A stretch of DNA of 64,000 nt from Axinella damicornis (taxonomy: Eukaryota; Porifera; Demospongiae; Axinellida; Axinellidae). Both the position numbers and the translations under genes were made by a program. Each line of letters starts with the position of its first letter. Position 1 is the first letter of the stretch. The notes beneath the pieces were generated by a model. The model made no database searches. It saw only the letters and a list, made by a program, of their open reading frames with translations, and was not told where the DNA came from. Below, piece after piece: positions 32,408-44,022 of the stretch. The stretch lies in the NCBI GenBank assembly GCA_963931865.1, contig OZ007515.1:312501-376500 (forward strand). The letters run 5' to 3'.

Positions 32408-35400
32408 CTATCTTATACCTCCGACTTTGCATTCAAGCGAGTGATTAATGTCAGCAGTTTCCTTCTGTCTTCTCTGCTCCTGATACCTAGCTCCTGCATG
32501 TCCTTGTCCGTCAGGGTCAGAAATGAGCAGTAGTCAACCTGACGAGGGAGAGGTGAAGTAGAAATAGCAGTAGCCCACAGGAATAACCGCTGGGTTGGTC
32601 AACAACATGCTGTGAACTACGTATCGGTCTGTCGTTCCCTAGCGGCTGGCAGCAACTCACCCACCTCGTATGCCACCTCTGGCTAGCCCGTACGCCACCT
32701 CTGGCTAGCCCGTACGCTACCTCTGGCTAGTCTGTATGCCACCTCTGGCTAGCCCGGCCCCGTACGCTACCTCTGTCGAGTGCTGTAACCCCCCCCCAAG
32801 GAAATTGATGCTCTGAGATGCATTCACATTCTGGTAGGTTTCCAACACTATCTGACTACAATTTGAATGACCTTGAATTTATTTTAAGGTAGCATTATAC
32901 CTTTACCGTTAGGGTACCTTTAACTGTCGGGGCCCCGACGGTTAAAGGTACCCTAACGGTAAAGGTATAATGCTACCTTAAGCTGTTACATCAAAATTCT
33001 GAATTTATCACACGTATGACAATGTGCAGTGCTGACTTGCCTAGGCTTGGAGGAGGCCCTAGCTGCCTTGCAGATGACTTCTTGCGACGAAGGTCTGGAG
33101 GGAGAGGGGGGATAGGCTCGGTATAGCTTCTGTTCCTAAGACGAGGACTCTTTCTGGGCTGTGGTTCTGAAAAACTTGTCTGCTTCGTTGGGGTAAGATC
33201 TTGTGGTCTAGAGCCAGGCCGTAGCTGTGGGGTGGCAAAATTATGCAGAAAGGAGGGCATGTCATCTCTCCCCGCCATGCCTCCTCCAAACCTGCCAGAG
33301 GACACGGACTTGGGTCTCAGTGCCCGGGAGCTGTTCTGCGGACTGACAAAGGGGTTGTTCCTCAGGTGCTGCTGGCCAGGCTTGCTCTGCGGAGCCCCTC
33401 CTCCACCAGAGTTAGGATTACTTTTGGAAAGGACCTTCTCCAGATGGACCCTTGCTGGTTTGCTCCTCTTCGCGAGGGAGCAAGAAACCCCCCGTTCCCC
33501 CCAGGGACCACCTCCGATGTGAAACAATGGTTGTGACGGCTTGGCATGTGGTTGACTGACCCTAGGGGAGCTGGTGGAGTCAGTGGTTTTCTCTGAGGAG
33601 GCATTGAGGGATGCCGGGGTGCTGCTGCTGCCCATACGACTGTTACTCCGGACTCGAGTCATCGGGAAGCCCGAGGCGAGGAAGGTTTGCCATCATCAGA
33701 GACCAGCAACTGTGTAAGGAATAAATACAACACACGCACACACACAATCCGGGTAGGAGTCTACACTATCCTGTAGTCTAGGCTTGTCTGTGCAACAACG
33801 CTCGCACCGTATCAACTCACAGGAATAGAAACATTCTCTGGTGTGCGATAAGCACTCTTGAGCCTTTCGATCAGCTCAGCAGGATCGACTGGACCAGGAC
33901 CTCTGCCCCCTCTCTCCTCCTTTGGCAACCTGCTAGCCACACCCACTTCCTTCTGGGAGGGGGTTTGTGGCTTGTCTTGCTTCTCCCCACCAGCTGTAAT
34001 GTCAGTGGTGAGCGTGGCAGGAGGAGGGGCTCCCTGCCGCTGGATTCTCTGCACACTGATGCCAGCAATAACCTGAATCATCTCAACATCACCTGACAGA
34101 AGGAAACGACCACTCCATCATCCAACCTCTTCATACACAGCAACGGGCTACCCACACTGACTGACCAATCATACACAGCAACGGGCTACCCACACTGACT
34201 GACCAATCATACACAGCAACGGCTACCCACACTGACTGACCAATCATACACAGCAACGGGCTACCCACACTGCCTGACCAATCATACACAGCAACGGCTA
34301 CCCACACTGACTGACCAACAATCATACACAGCAACGGCTACCCACACTGACTGACCAATCATACACAGCAACGGGCTACCCACACTGACTGACCAATCAT
34401 ACATAGCAACGGGCTACCCACACTGACTGACCAATCATACACAGCAACGGGCTACCCACACTGACTGACCAATCATACACAGCAACGGCTACCCACACTG
34501 ACTGACCAATCATACACAGCAACGGCTACCCACACTGACTGACCAATCATACACAGCAACGGCTACCCACACTGACTGACCAATCATACACAGCAACGGG
34601 CTACCCACACTGACTGACCAATCATACACAGCAACGGGCTACCCACACTGACTGACCAATCATACACAGCAACGGCTACCCACACTGACTGACCAATCAT
34701 ACACAGCAACGGGCTACCCACACTGACTGACCAATCATACACAGCAACGGGCTACCCACACTGACTGACCAATCATACACAGCAACGGGCTACCCACACT
34801 GACTGACCAATCATACACAGCAACGGCTACCCACACTGACTGACCAATCATGTTGGCAATGTCAAATGCCGTCGATCCACTCTTCCCACGGTGATTCACA
34901 TCGGCCCCATGCTGGCCAAGCAGCTTGGCCACTGCAGACCTCCTGCGGGACGGGGGGGGGGACGACGACGGGTGGGGAGGGGGGGGGGGGGGGGGGAACC
35001 AACAACAGTCACCACAGTGATTACACGTGACAGCTTCAGTGGGAGGAGCCTACCTCTGGTGGGTGGCCAGCATCAGAGGTGTCCACCCGTGAACACTGTC
35101 CTTTACATTTACCTCTGCCCCGGCACCAAGCAGCACCTTGCATATCTTTGTGTGCATGTGTGTGTGTGTGGATTAACATTTGAGTTGAAGGTTTTATATG
35201 TCTTAGTATATACCCCTTTGATGAGAAACTATTCCACACACCTTACTAGTTGGTTAACCAAACCAACACCAGAGGTAAGCAGTGCAAGTGTCAAAGATGT
35301 AAGTATGGTATGTGTCTTACAGTGAGTAGCGGTCCCCCACCTCCACATGTCCCTTGTTGGCAGCAAACATGAGGGGCGTGGCTCCATCCTTGTCTACAAT

Positions 35401-37034
35401 ATGAGCCAGGGACGGTATCTGATCCAGCATCTCCCTCACCCTTCCCACTTCACCTGGCACACACAAACAGCAGCGAAGTTGATGACCAACATACAGGAGT
35501 ATACTGACATTGATGACCGGAGTATACTGACATGTGCAGGAAGTATACTGATACATTGCAGAAGATATCATTATTATAACATGCATACCAGGGGCTTACC
35601 TGCCTTGACAACATCAAAGAAATGACCACTATACAGGAGTATACTGACATTGATGACCAATATACAGGAGTATACTGACATGTGCAGGAAATATACTGAT
35701 ACATTGCAGAGGATATTATTATAACATGCATACCAGGGGCTTACCTGCCTTGACAACATCAAAGAACTGATTGCTGGTCACTTTGTCTGGGAATGCCAAG
35801 TAGTGAAAATAACTAACAGTGAGTTGGACCCCCTCAACGTACGTTATGGCTACAGCGTATGCCTACAAGTTGGATCTAAATTACTCAACAGCAGGTACCC
35901 CTCACCTTTCTCCTGCCTTTTCTCTCCAGTCAGTAGACACCCTATATCCTGATGGCCCAGAATAGCCGTGAGCTCAACTGCTCTTCTACCATTCACATCC
36001 CGAGCCTCTCTGTCTGCGCCATGTTGGAGGAGCAGCTTCACTGTAGACAGCTACACAGGACAGTGTTCAGAGCAGCTTAGATTGAACTGTCAAGAGCTAG
36101 AGCCTTAAGTGACAGCTGCACATGACAGTATTCAGAGTGCGAGGGAGGGAGGGAGGGAGGGAGGGGGGAGGAGGAGGAGGAGAGGGAGGGGAAGGGGCAG
36201 GGGGGAGAAGGGAGGGGGAGGGGGGAAGGAAGGGATGGGCACCTGATTGTTAAGAACCGCCAGCATGATTGCAGTCCATCCCGTGGCCTTCAGGTGGGCA
36301 TTCACGAAGGACCCACTGCTGATGAGCTGAGTGACAACAGCGTCATGGCCACACTGTGAGGCTGCCATCAGAGGAGTGAGAGATCCCACCTCCTCCTTTC
36401 TATTCACCTCTGCCCCCTCAGCCAACAACACCTGCGAGAATTAAGATGAATATTTGCCTCACCGAATCTCATCTCAGTTGCACAGGATACATGAGTCAAC
36501 AGGTGCAGTGAAACTACAACACACACACACGCTGGCCACCTGCACCACAGTGAGGTATCCTCCCTGGGCTGCTCCCACAAGCGCAGTGGCCCCCCAGCGA
36601 TTGGCAATGTTGACCTTTGCCCTGTTCTGCAGCAGGAGTTGCACAGAGGCAAGGTGCCCATAACACGCTGCCTGCATCAGCGCTGTCCAACCATACAGAT
36701 TACAACCATTCACGTCCACTTTGTTCTACAGGGGGAGAGTGTGTGTGGAGGTGGGGGGGGGGGGGGGGGGGGGGGACGGAATGTGGAGGGAGGGAGGACA
36801 ATAGCATATGAATAAGAAATGCTTCCCATAATGGGGGTATGGAGATCGGTAACACTGCCTTACCTCGAGTAAAATGCGAACAATGTCCTCCCGTCCATGT
36901 GCGGCGGCGTAGAGGAGGGAAGAGGACCCCTCCTCGTCACTCACATCCACCCTCCCCCCCTTCCTGATCACTTCACGCAGAGCGTGTTCACTGCCCTGCT
37001 CCACCACGGACAGCACTGCCGCCTGGGAAGTCAT
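32408..37034 (-). CDS. ANKS6: ANKS6, ankyrin repeats + SAM (3' half uncertain)
   Basis: ANKS6 is a scaffold of the inversin compartment in cilia; human mutations cause nephronophthisis. ATG is at 37032-37034. Ankyrin exons: 36864-37034 (DVSDEEGSSSLLYAAAHG), 36540-36725 (NLYGWTALMQAACYGHLA), 36243-36431 (GSLTPLMAASQCGHDAVV), 35906-36050, 35745-35786, then exons at about 35.3-35.45, 35.05-35.13 and 34.85-34.95 kb (DSVHGWTPLMLATHQ, HRGKSGSTAFDIANM). The repeat order and spacer matches fit ANKS6 rather than other ankyrin proteins. A Ser/Pro-rich exon follows (about 33041-33709); its first 17 codons run into a TGA unless one base is missing near 33663, and its exit donor looks like GC (CTAG/GCAAGT). 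Only the second half of a SAM domain is found (about 32410-32537, VDYCSFLTLTDKDMQELG). The first SAM half was not located. A gap lies just downstream. Confidence 0.85.
32666..32780. repeat. tandem repeat CACCTCTGGCTAGCCCGTACG
   Basis: About five degenerate 22-27 bp copies of a unit with CTCTGGCTAGCCCGTACG lie in the last visible ANKS6 intron. Confidence 0.85.
32884..32981. repeat. 98-bp near-perfect palindrome
   Basis: Two 49-bp arms meet at GGGG/CCCC with no spacer and differ at a single position (AACTGTCGG versus AACCGTCGG). Ends are TTAAGGTAGCA / TGCTACCTTAA. It lies in an ANKS6 intron. It could be a fold-back transposon remnant with TTAA termini, or a cruciform-forming structure. Confidence 0.95.
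34136..34850. repeat. 37-38 bp minisatellite, about 19 copies
   Basis: Units such as ACACAGCAACGGGCTACCCA plus CACTGACTGACCAATCAT vary mainly in G count. It begins exactly at an ANKS6 exon: the donor ATTG/GTCAGT is itself part of the unit, so every copy carries a potential donor on the minus strand. There are no unique spacers, so it is not a CRISPR. Confidence 0.93.
34952..34996. repeat. poly-G tract
   Basis: G-rich run with GACGACGACG in the middle, in an ANKS6 intron. Confidence 0.85.
35498..35760. repeat. tandem duplication copying an ANKS6 splice donor
   Basis: Two copies of about 140 bp, each ending (plus strand) in CCAGGGGCTTACCTGCCTTG and about 18 further exon bases. The copy at 35745 belongs to the real exon (NQFFDVVKAG, then the donor). 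The copy near 35602 is an extra donor plus 24 exon-like bases inside the following intron. Confidence 0.85.
36142..36235. repeat. GGGAGG purine tract
   Basis: About 95 bp of G/A on the plus strand, just past an ANKS6 exon, on the intron side of its donor. Confidence 0.85.
36753..36775. repeat. poly-G tract
   Basis: A run of about 22 G in the first ANKS6 intron. Confidence 0.9.
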
Positions 37035-37144
37035 GGGTGACAGTATTTACTTCAGCGCGTATGCCCAAACATTTTGTACGCTAATTTAGAGCAAGTTCGC
37101 CATTGCAAAATTACTTTTGTTTCGTTGAATTAGACCGCACAGAG
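37035..37144. promoter_or_regulatory. divergent promoter, ANKS6 / type II membrane protein
   Basis: Only 110 bp lie between the two start codons, so the two genes almost certainly share one bidirectional promoter. No TATA box was recognised. Confidence 0.65.
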
Positions 37145-40100
37145 ATGGGTGGTGTCGTGAGTAGGAAAAAGCAGAGAGAGGAATCGGAGCCGAGTGGCAA
37201 AATGAATCCGAGCAACGTGACGAAACAGCAAAAACCTGAAAAGTTATTTTTTCTGGCGGGCCATCACAGTCGGAACTCCAGCACCAGTAGCTCTCTCAGC
37301 TCGGAAACCGAGCGCGAGGTGAGGGAGGAGAAGGAGGACAAGGAGAAGGGGTGCCGCATCACAGGTGGCTGCCTCTGTAAGATCTCCCTGCTGGTGTACC
37401 TGGTGGTCTGCATCCTAGTCAGTGCTCTCTATGTGGCCATCTATGGACAGAACCAGCCACTGTTCGGGGAGGTGTGGATACCAGGGAAGGTATGCATATG
37501 GAGAACCATCACAAGGGGGTGGTCCCTTGTGGAGCTGGAGAGGGCCTGGGGACTAGCTACTTGTACTGTTGGTTATATTAAACTGCTCCATGTATAGCCT
37601 CCAAATGCCTATCTGTTAGCAAGGGGAGGTCGCGCCAATAAGCACCACAGTCACAGCTGCAACTGCTCCGTATACTAAGGAAGGGGTTGAGTCGCTACGC
37701 ATTCTTCCGTATATTATCGCAAAGTCAACGGTCAAAGCTTCAAAATTCAGCGTGGTCAACAGTCAAAGCATTGAAAATCAGTGCGGTCAATGGTCAAGCC
37801 GCGCAAAAGAGCGGTCAAAGTTTTGCCCGCGGTCACAGCTGTGACTGCAGAGTCTATGGGCATGACCTCCCCTTGTGTTGGGGGAGAATGTCTAGGTACT
37901 TAGACTACTCCGGTGCCACCTGAATCAGTACCTGTATCAGCACTATAGTACTATGTACAGGATTGATTAGGCTGGGCAAGTTTGTCAGAACAGATATGGT
38001 ATCCCACCATGACCCAAGAGCAACACGACTTGTGTCTGGAGTACAGTGTATGCAGGTGGGCCATGTCGGGTCACAGCTGTGTCCTACTGTGTAACTTGTG
38101 CAATACACACAAAAGATGTATATGCAAACACATCTCACAAGTTACTTTTCTCTGTCCACACCTCAGCCGACGACTCCCGAGCACCCCAAACCCAAGGATA
38201 GCTCTTACGACCTTCCCTATACTGAGTGGCTGTCGCAAAGGTGGACGTACCACGACCAACCATTTTCAAACTGGCCCACTCTCCCCAGCTACGTCGGCTC
38301 CCTCCGCCAGATTGCACATGGATCTGTGGATGGAGAGGAGGGGGTGTGGCTGCTGAGCGAGACTGCTCTGTATTTTGCCCTGTATCTGGACGGCGGGGAC
38401 CCTGGAGACGTGGAGTTTCTGAACATCAGTAGCAGCGTGGGGATGGAGATCCAGGAAGGGAGCCAGATTGCAGTGTCCGGCGTCAACAGTGGGGTATACG
38501 TCATCACACCAACTAACATCTCCTTTCTGGATTGCTCCACTGGTGCCTCTGACCAGTAAGCTGTATATCATAATCAAGATCTGTATCTGGCAAGTAATCT
38601 ATGTTCAGTAGCCTAACCTCACAGACAATCTGATAGATATATTCATTATCCTGTAAAGGAGGTAATATTTACATAGACTTGGAAATGAATTGGCTTGAAA
38701 ACTTGCTGTGTTTTTCATTGCACACATACACACACATTGACACACATTGACACACGTCACATACACACACATGCACACGCACACACGCCACATCACTACA
38801 CACACCCCAGTTGTGACATTGCAGCCACAAGCGTGGATCCTCTTGCCCTGGGCACAGTCAATGTGGCCGTGGTCTCTCTTTCCACTGCCGGGCTATGGAT
38901 TGGCACAGAGGATGGACTCTATGCTGCCACGCAGCTGCAGGGAAACATCTCAGTGCAGAACGCCAGTGAGGAGGTGATGGGACCGGTGCGGACACTAGCC
39001 TGGAGAAGTTGCATCTCAGCAAGCAACAAGCAGCTGCCAAAACAAACGTTTTTCTTTGACCCACACGTGTCCAACACTCCCCAGGACTACCTCGCGTCTT
39101 CAGCGAGCCATGGGGTCCGGGTGTTTGAGAGATATCCTACTCGCACAAAGAACCCGAAGCAGCCACTTGGTTGCAGCTTTGGCCTGCTGGTGGTAGGGAC
39201 CGCATACCATCTCTACTTCTATGACGGCACCTCGTGGTGGTTCGAGTGGGTCTCCGTGTGGCAGTACGGTCTAGGGGGCGTGGTCGACGGAGTACCAACC
39301 GGACTCACTTTTGCATCCACTGGAGAACTGTTTGTGTCCAACAATGTGTCTATTAGTAGGCTAAACGTGAACTATACCTTTGATCGGATTGGACCCTTGC
39401 AAGGACTGCCGTACGACCAAGCAAAGGCAGTGTACTACTCGGATTATGCCATCCTCTACCCCCCGCCCACCAAGAGAAGAGGACCGGCCCAGCAGCTAAA
39501 GGCATTACACAACCCAACAGGGACACTCTGGATCGGAACTGCTAAAGGCTACGCTCTCTTTGACATCGCAAGCTCCAAATTTGTGGGGTACTTCTACGGT
39601 CCCCGGTGGCACTCTGGGGAAGCAGTGTTGGGATTTGCAGCTGGTGGGAGGAATGCCACTGTTGTGTTGACAGACCGGGGGCTAGCCGTGGTGCACCCCG
39701 AAGAGTGGACGCTGGAGCGGAAGGCAAAGCACTACCAGTCGATGCTGGAGCGGCACACCCGACCCCCAGGTGTGTGGCTGTGCAACCAGGAGTGTGTATA
39801 ATAAACTACAGGTGCTGTTTCGGATGTGGCTACCAACTGGGGAACAGGCTCACGTACTGAGGCTAATGAGTAATGACCCACTAGCCTTGTTCCCAGGCCA
39901 GACATACGAGGCTAATGAGTAATGACCCACTAGCCTTGTTCCCAGGCCAGACATACGAGGCTAATGAGTAATGATCCACTAGCCTTGTTCCAAGGCCGGA
40001 CATACGAGGCTAATGATGCGCATCACTAGTCTATTCCCACCCGTCAGAAACTTCTTTCTCTCCTTCCTCCCCCTCCCCCCTCCTCTCCCAGGCTTGGTTT

Positions 40101-43100
40101 CCGACTGCCCTCTTGTGGAGTACATACCCGAGACGTGTGCCCCCTATACCACCGATAACGATGGCCTCTGGACCTCGTGGCTGGTGGCTGCTGAAGCGTT
40201 TCGCTACCAGGTCACAAGGGACCCGGCTGCCCAGATCACTGCCTCGGCACTCTTCCAGGGGATGCAGTTTCTGGTCAACGTGCGTGCATGGGAAGAGAGG
40301 GGGAGGGGTTACCCATACAGGCACAGTAGCTGATGCCAATTCAGTTACACGTTTAATGGTCCAGTACAGACAATTGAGTGATTGTGTGTAGCTGATCCCT
40401 GAATAGGTTTGGATGTGTGCGGTAGTATAATACATACTGCTAATAATATGGACGTCATTTTATTGCTGCACGCATGTTCAACACTGTTTGAGGATCCACA
40501 GCTACTGAACCAAACGGGGATCCACAGCTACCGAACCAAACATGGAGTAACTAAATTCCTAATGTAATGACATGCTCAATTACAATTACTCCCAAACTAT
40601 AATCACTACTAATGATTATGAATTACTCCTTTTGCAAATACCAGTGAATCAGTGATCATTGTAATGATTATTCCATCTACCAGTGATGATTACAGTCAGT
40701 CACTCCTTCTGAACAGCTGCAAGTTCTTCAGACAGAGTTATTATAAGAGGCATGTAAATATGATTACCGATTACCTGTATCCTACACACACAGGTGACGG
40801 GGGTATGTGGCCTAATGGCACGGTCAGTGGTGGGAGAGAACGTGTCGGTGGATGGGGACTGGTACAACTCCTCCTCGGAGCCAGGGTGGAAGTGGAAGGG
40901 AGACACGAGTTCTGATGAGGTGGGGGAGAGCAGTAGGTCATACCGAGCCCAGGGTTGGTACAGCTGTTCATTGAGCTGTGTGGCTCTCCTCCAGGTTGTG
41001 GGGCACATGTTCGCCTACCCTCTGGTGTTTGACCTGGTGGCAGATGATGTTGGGACGAAGGAGGAGGTCTCCAGCCTCGTGGACGATGTTGTTGGTACGT
41101 TTGTTTCCTATTTTATGCTCATTTTCAGTGAATATAGGCAGTCAGACACGCCACTCCTGCCTGAAGGCCACTCCCAGACACAAGCAATAGTGGCTTCGTG
41201 TAAAATCATAGCTACCTCATCCCCCTCCTCCCCCCATCCTCCCCCCCACAGGCTACATCAAGGACAATGGCTATTACCTGATCGATGTCACCAACCACTC
41301 CACACAGTGGGGGGTGTGGGCACCCGAACAGCTTAACCTCAACCAGTCCTGGTCAGATGAGCGGGGGCTGAACTCCCTCCAGATCCTGTCCTACCTCCTC
41401 TCTGCCTACCGCATCACGGGGAAAGCAGACTATCTCACTGCCTGGAAGGTCTGCTAGCAAGGCGTTACTCTACGTACAGGGTTGTATGTCCATTTACTTT
41501 CAACACCTGTCCTGTCCTGTTCAACACACACACGTTGTACAGGAGCTGTTTGATGGCTCGTATGAGGGACTGTCCACACACTATGCACTCAACATGATCA
41601 ATCAAAAGATCACGTTTCCACGCGATGACAACTTTAGTGATGATGAGCTTGCCTTCCTGCCCTACTTTGTCTACTTCCACACCCTCAAAGTGAGTAGTTC
41701 GGTTCTCTCTCCTTTGTTGCCAATGAATTCCTCGCCCTCTGTCCCTCCCTCTCCCTCTCTCTAGCAATTTGCACAGCACAAGCTTTACCAGCATGCCTCC
41801 AAGCTGGTGTCAGACATGGTCCGTTATGCCGATTTGAGCCTGCAACGCACGTGGAAGACGGTGGGGAAGGAGAAGAGCAGCGCATGGAGTGCCATCTACG
41901 CTTACGCGACGGGTGAGGAGAGGGAGTGGGTTGTCAAAATGGTGGGCCAATTACTATTTATAAAAGCATAATTAAACACTCACTTCTTGTCTAGATGCCA
42001 AGTGCAGCTCTCTGATTGGTCAGATTCCTAGCCCCATGTTCTATATCTCACCAAAGTAAACCGAGGGAGTGTATGTTTAGTACCAGCACCACTGCCATGG
42101 CAACTGTATCATCTTGTACAAGTGGGGCCACTGGGAGCTCATTAGTCAGACAGCTGTCAGATCTTCTTCACTCACGCATACTACTCACAGCTTAGCTGCT
42201 TTGTAGTACACGTGAAAGGAGATCTACATATGGTAGATGAGAATGCGCTGTTTGATGTGGTGATGCTGAACTTGACCCCCCACAGACCAGAGTTCCGCTG
42301 CTGACCTGAGGGAAGACCTCCTGTGGACTCTTCGAACATGGCCGCTGGAGTTGGTGCGGTGGCAGACATTGAATTCCCATCGCCTGGATATTCGGTCCAA
42401 CCCTGAGGAAGACAGGTAGCCATGGAGGGATGGATTGTCCACCCTTAGGTAGCCATGGAGGGATGGATTGTCCACCCTTAGGTAGCCATCGAGGGATGAA
42501 TTGTCCACCCTTAGGTAGCCATGGAGGGATGAATTGTCCACCCTTAGGTAGCCGTGGAGGGATGGATTGTCCACCCTTAGGTAGCCATGGAGGGACGAAT
42601 TGTCCACCCTTAGGTAGCCATGGAGGGATGAATTGTCCACCCTTAGGTAGCCATGGAGGGATGGATTGTCCACCCTTAGGTAGCCATCGAGGGACGAATT
42701 GTCCACCCTTAGGTAGCCATGGAGGGACGAATTGTCCACCCTTAGGTAGCCATGGAGGGACGAATTGTCCACCCTTAGGTAGCCCTGGAGGGATGGATTG
42801 TCCACCCTTAGGTAGCCATGGAGGGATGGATGTACAAGTCTACCCTGGTTGGGCTGTGAAGCAGCTGGGATTTGCACCATTGTGATCAGCGTGAATGGAG
42901 TATTCTGATCATGTCCAATTTGCTGTCAGTTGAATTTTGACCCAAAACCATGGATTATATATAGCCTTTGACTGACTGTGATCTTTGACAAAAATGTGAC
43001 TGAGATTACATGTAAGCCATTTTTTTGAAAAGCTCTTGATATGCTGACCTCAATGGCACAACCCCCAGCTTCATATCTGAGTCATGCATATGTATACCTA

Positions 43101-43607
43101 GTGCAACGTTCTCATCCAAGTCCATTCCCTAGAACAGGGAGTGCTATTTGCATATCCATATATACCTAGTGCAAAGGTCTATTGCCAATACCAATTTTGG
43201 TTCATTGGCCCATTTTTGGCAGAAATGGCACATCAAGTCACCCTATAGAACAGGCCTGTTTCTTCCAATTTAGGTTTAATTCCAAAGTTGGCATGTCAGA
43301 TGTAGAAAATGGTTCCAATTTTGGCACAAAACATACCTCTTCCAGCAATATTGATCATACCTCGCCCCAACTTCTCATGGGTTTGGATGTCCTTGCAGTG
43401 AGTGACAATATTGAAACACATGCACACATGCACAGGGACTTCCATAGCCGCTCTCAGTCAGTGCGTGTACTACCAGTCAGTGAGAGAGGCCAGCTGCGGT
43501 GGAATGAGAACCCATACCAGTTGGACTGGACTGGCTCAAGTACTGAAATGGACCCTGGTCCATGGTTAATGCCGTACTGGCTGGCTCGCTGGATTAAGAT
43601 GTTATAG
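37145..43607 (+). CDS. unrecognised type II membrane protein with large glycosylated ectodomain
   Basis: I do not recognise this family. Eleven exons join in phase: 37145-37489, 38167-38555, 38811-39769, 40092-40279, 40794-40919, 40995-41094, 41252-41448, 41543-41689, 41765-41912, 42286-42415 and 43436-43607, giving about 966 residues. A basic, Ser-rich cytoplasmic tail begins MGGVVS, a possible N-myristoylation site. Cys-70, -76 and -78 precede one membrane helix (about residues 79-100), and there is no signal peptide, hence type II. The ectodomain has at least ten N-glycosylation sequons (NIS, NAS, NYT, NHS and others). Its first part has WIGTEDGLY, WIGTAKGYALF and FASTGELFVS, like beta-propeller blades. 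The second part (from LWTSWLVAAEAFRYQVT) is helical and Trp/Tyr-rich, as in alpha/alpha-barrel sugar-active folds. Catalytic function is not shown. The last intron holds a minisatellite and a dispersed repeat. Confidence 0.8.
37621..37874. mobile_element. 254-bp MITE-like element, AAGGGGAGGTC ends
   Basis: Terminal inverted repeats AAGGGGAGGTC / GACCTCCCCTT are followed inward by matching CAGTCACAGCTG / CAGCTGTGACTG. The interior carries several GGTCAA direct repeats. It lies in intron 1 of the type II membrane protein gene. Size and structure fit a miniature inverted-repeat transposon. No target duplication was identified. Confidence 0.75.
39856..40016. repeat. three-copy tandem of fold-back end sequence
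   Basis: Three copies of about 53 bp (GAGGCTAATGAGTAATGACC then CACTAGCCTTGTTCCCAGGC) repeat the family motif in an intron of the membrane-protein gene. Confidence 0.85.
42415..42838. repeat. 33-bp minisatellite starting at a splice donor
   Basis: About 13 copies of a 33-bp unit (GGTAGCCATGGAGGGATGGA then TTGTCCACCCTTA). The first unit begins at the exon 10 donor AG/GTAGCC, and each unit recreates that donor after a CCCTTAG that resembles an acceptor. Because 33 is a multiple of three, both strands stay open across it, giving spurious 11-residue repeat proteins. Confidence 0.92.
42864..43330. repeat. dispersed 0.5-kb repeat, copy 2
   Basis: It starts at GCTGGGATTTGCACCATTGT and matches copies 1 and 3 through the TTTTTGGCAGAAATGGCACA segment. 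It lies in the last intron of the membrane-protein gene, directly after the minisatellite. Confidence 0.8.
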
Positions 43608-44022
43608 CACTGCAATGTTACTCACTTCCTTCTTGTGTATGTATGTCCTCCTCTGTGAAATTAAACCTTGTACCAAACCTGTTCTACCAGGTATGGGCAT
43701 GTGCGGGCATGAGGGCGCATGCTCTGCCAATGGAACAATTCTGTATGTGGGCTAATAGTCTTGTGCCCAGACCCCACCTCTCACGAGAAGAATGGTCTGC
43801 ATGCATAGCTAGGTGGCTTCAGTAATTCCTCAGTGAAAGGTTGTGAGTATTTTCTATTTCTAGCCTCGTTCCCAGGTCGTTGTGGGAACAGGGATGTGAT
43901 ACCGGACTCGGCTCTGGGTGTGATGACGTCATCGTAATCACATGAGTGCACTGTCATCACAACACTAGCTCGATCGTTCTGGCCGGATACATCTGTCATC
44001 TGTCGTTATAGAGCTGAGAAAC
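43608..44022. other. intergenic spacer upstream of CHMP1
   Basis: It contains a partial fold-back family end (TAGCCTCGTTCCCAGGTCG near 43861) and presumably the CHMP1 promoter. No exon was seen. Confidence 0.55.

Noticed and set aside
34136..34850. CRISPR-like regular array
   Set aside because: Units are contiguous with no unique spacers, and the locus is an intron of an animal gene.
36474..36811. Plus-strand frames opposite the ANKS6 ankyrin exons
   Set aside because: Shadow frames; the minus strand carries clear ankyrin repeats with correct splice sites.
42224..42885. Repeat proteins of 11-residue units on both strands
   Set aside because: The 33-bp intronic minisatellite is open in both directions by length alone; flanking exons splice past it.
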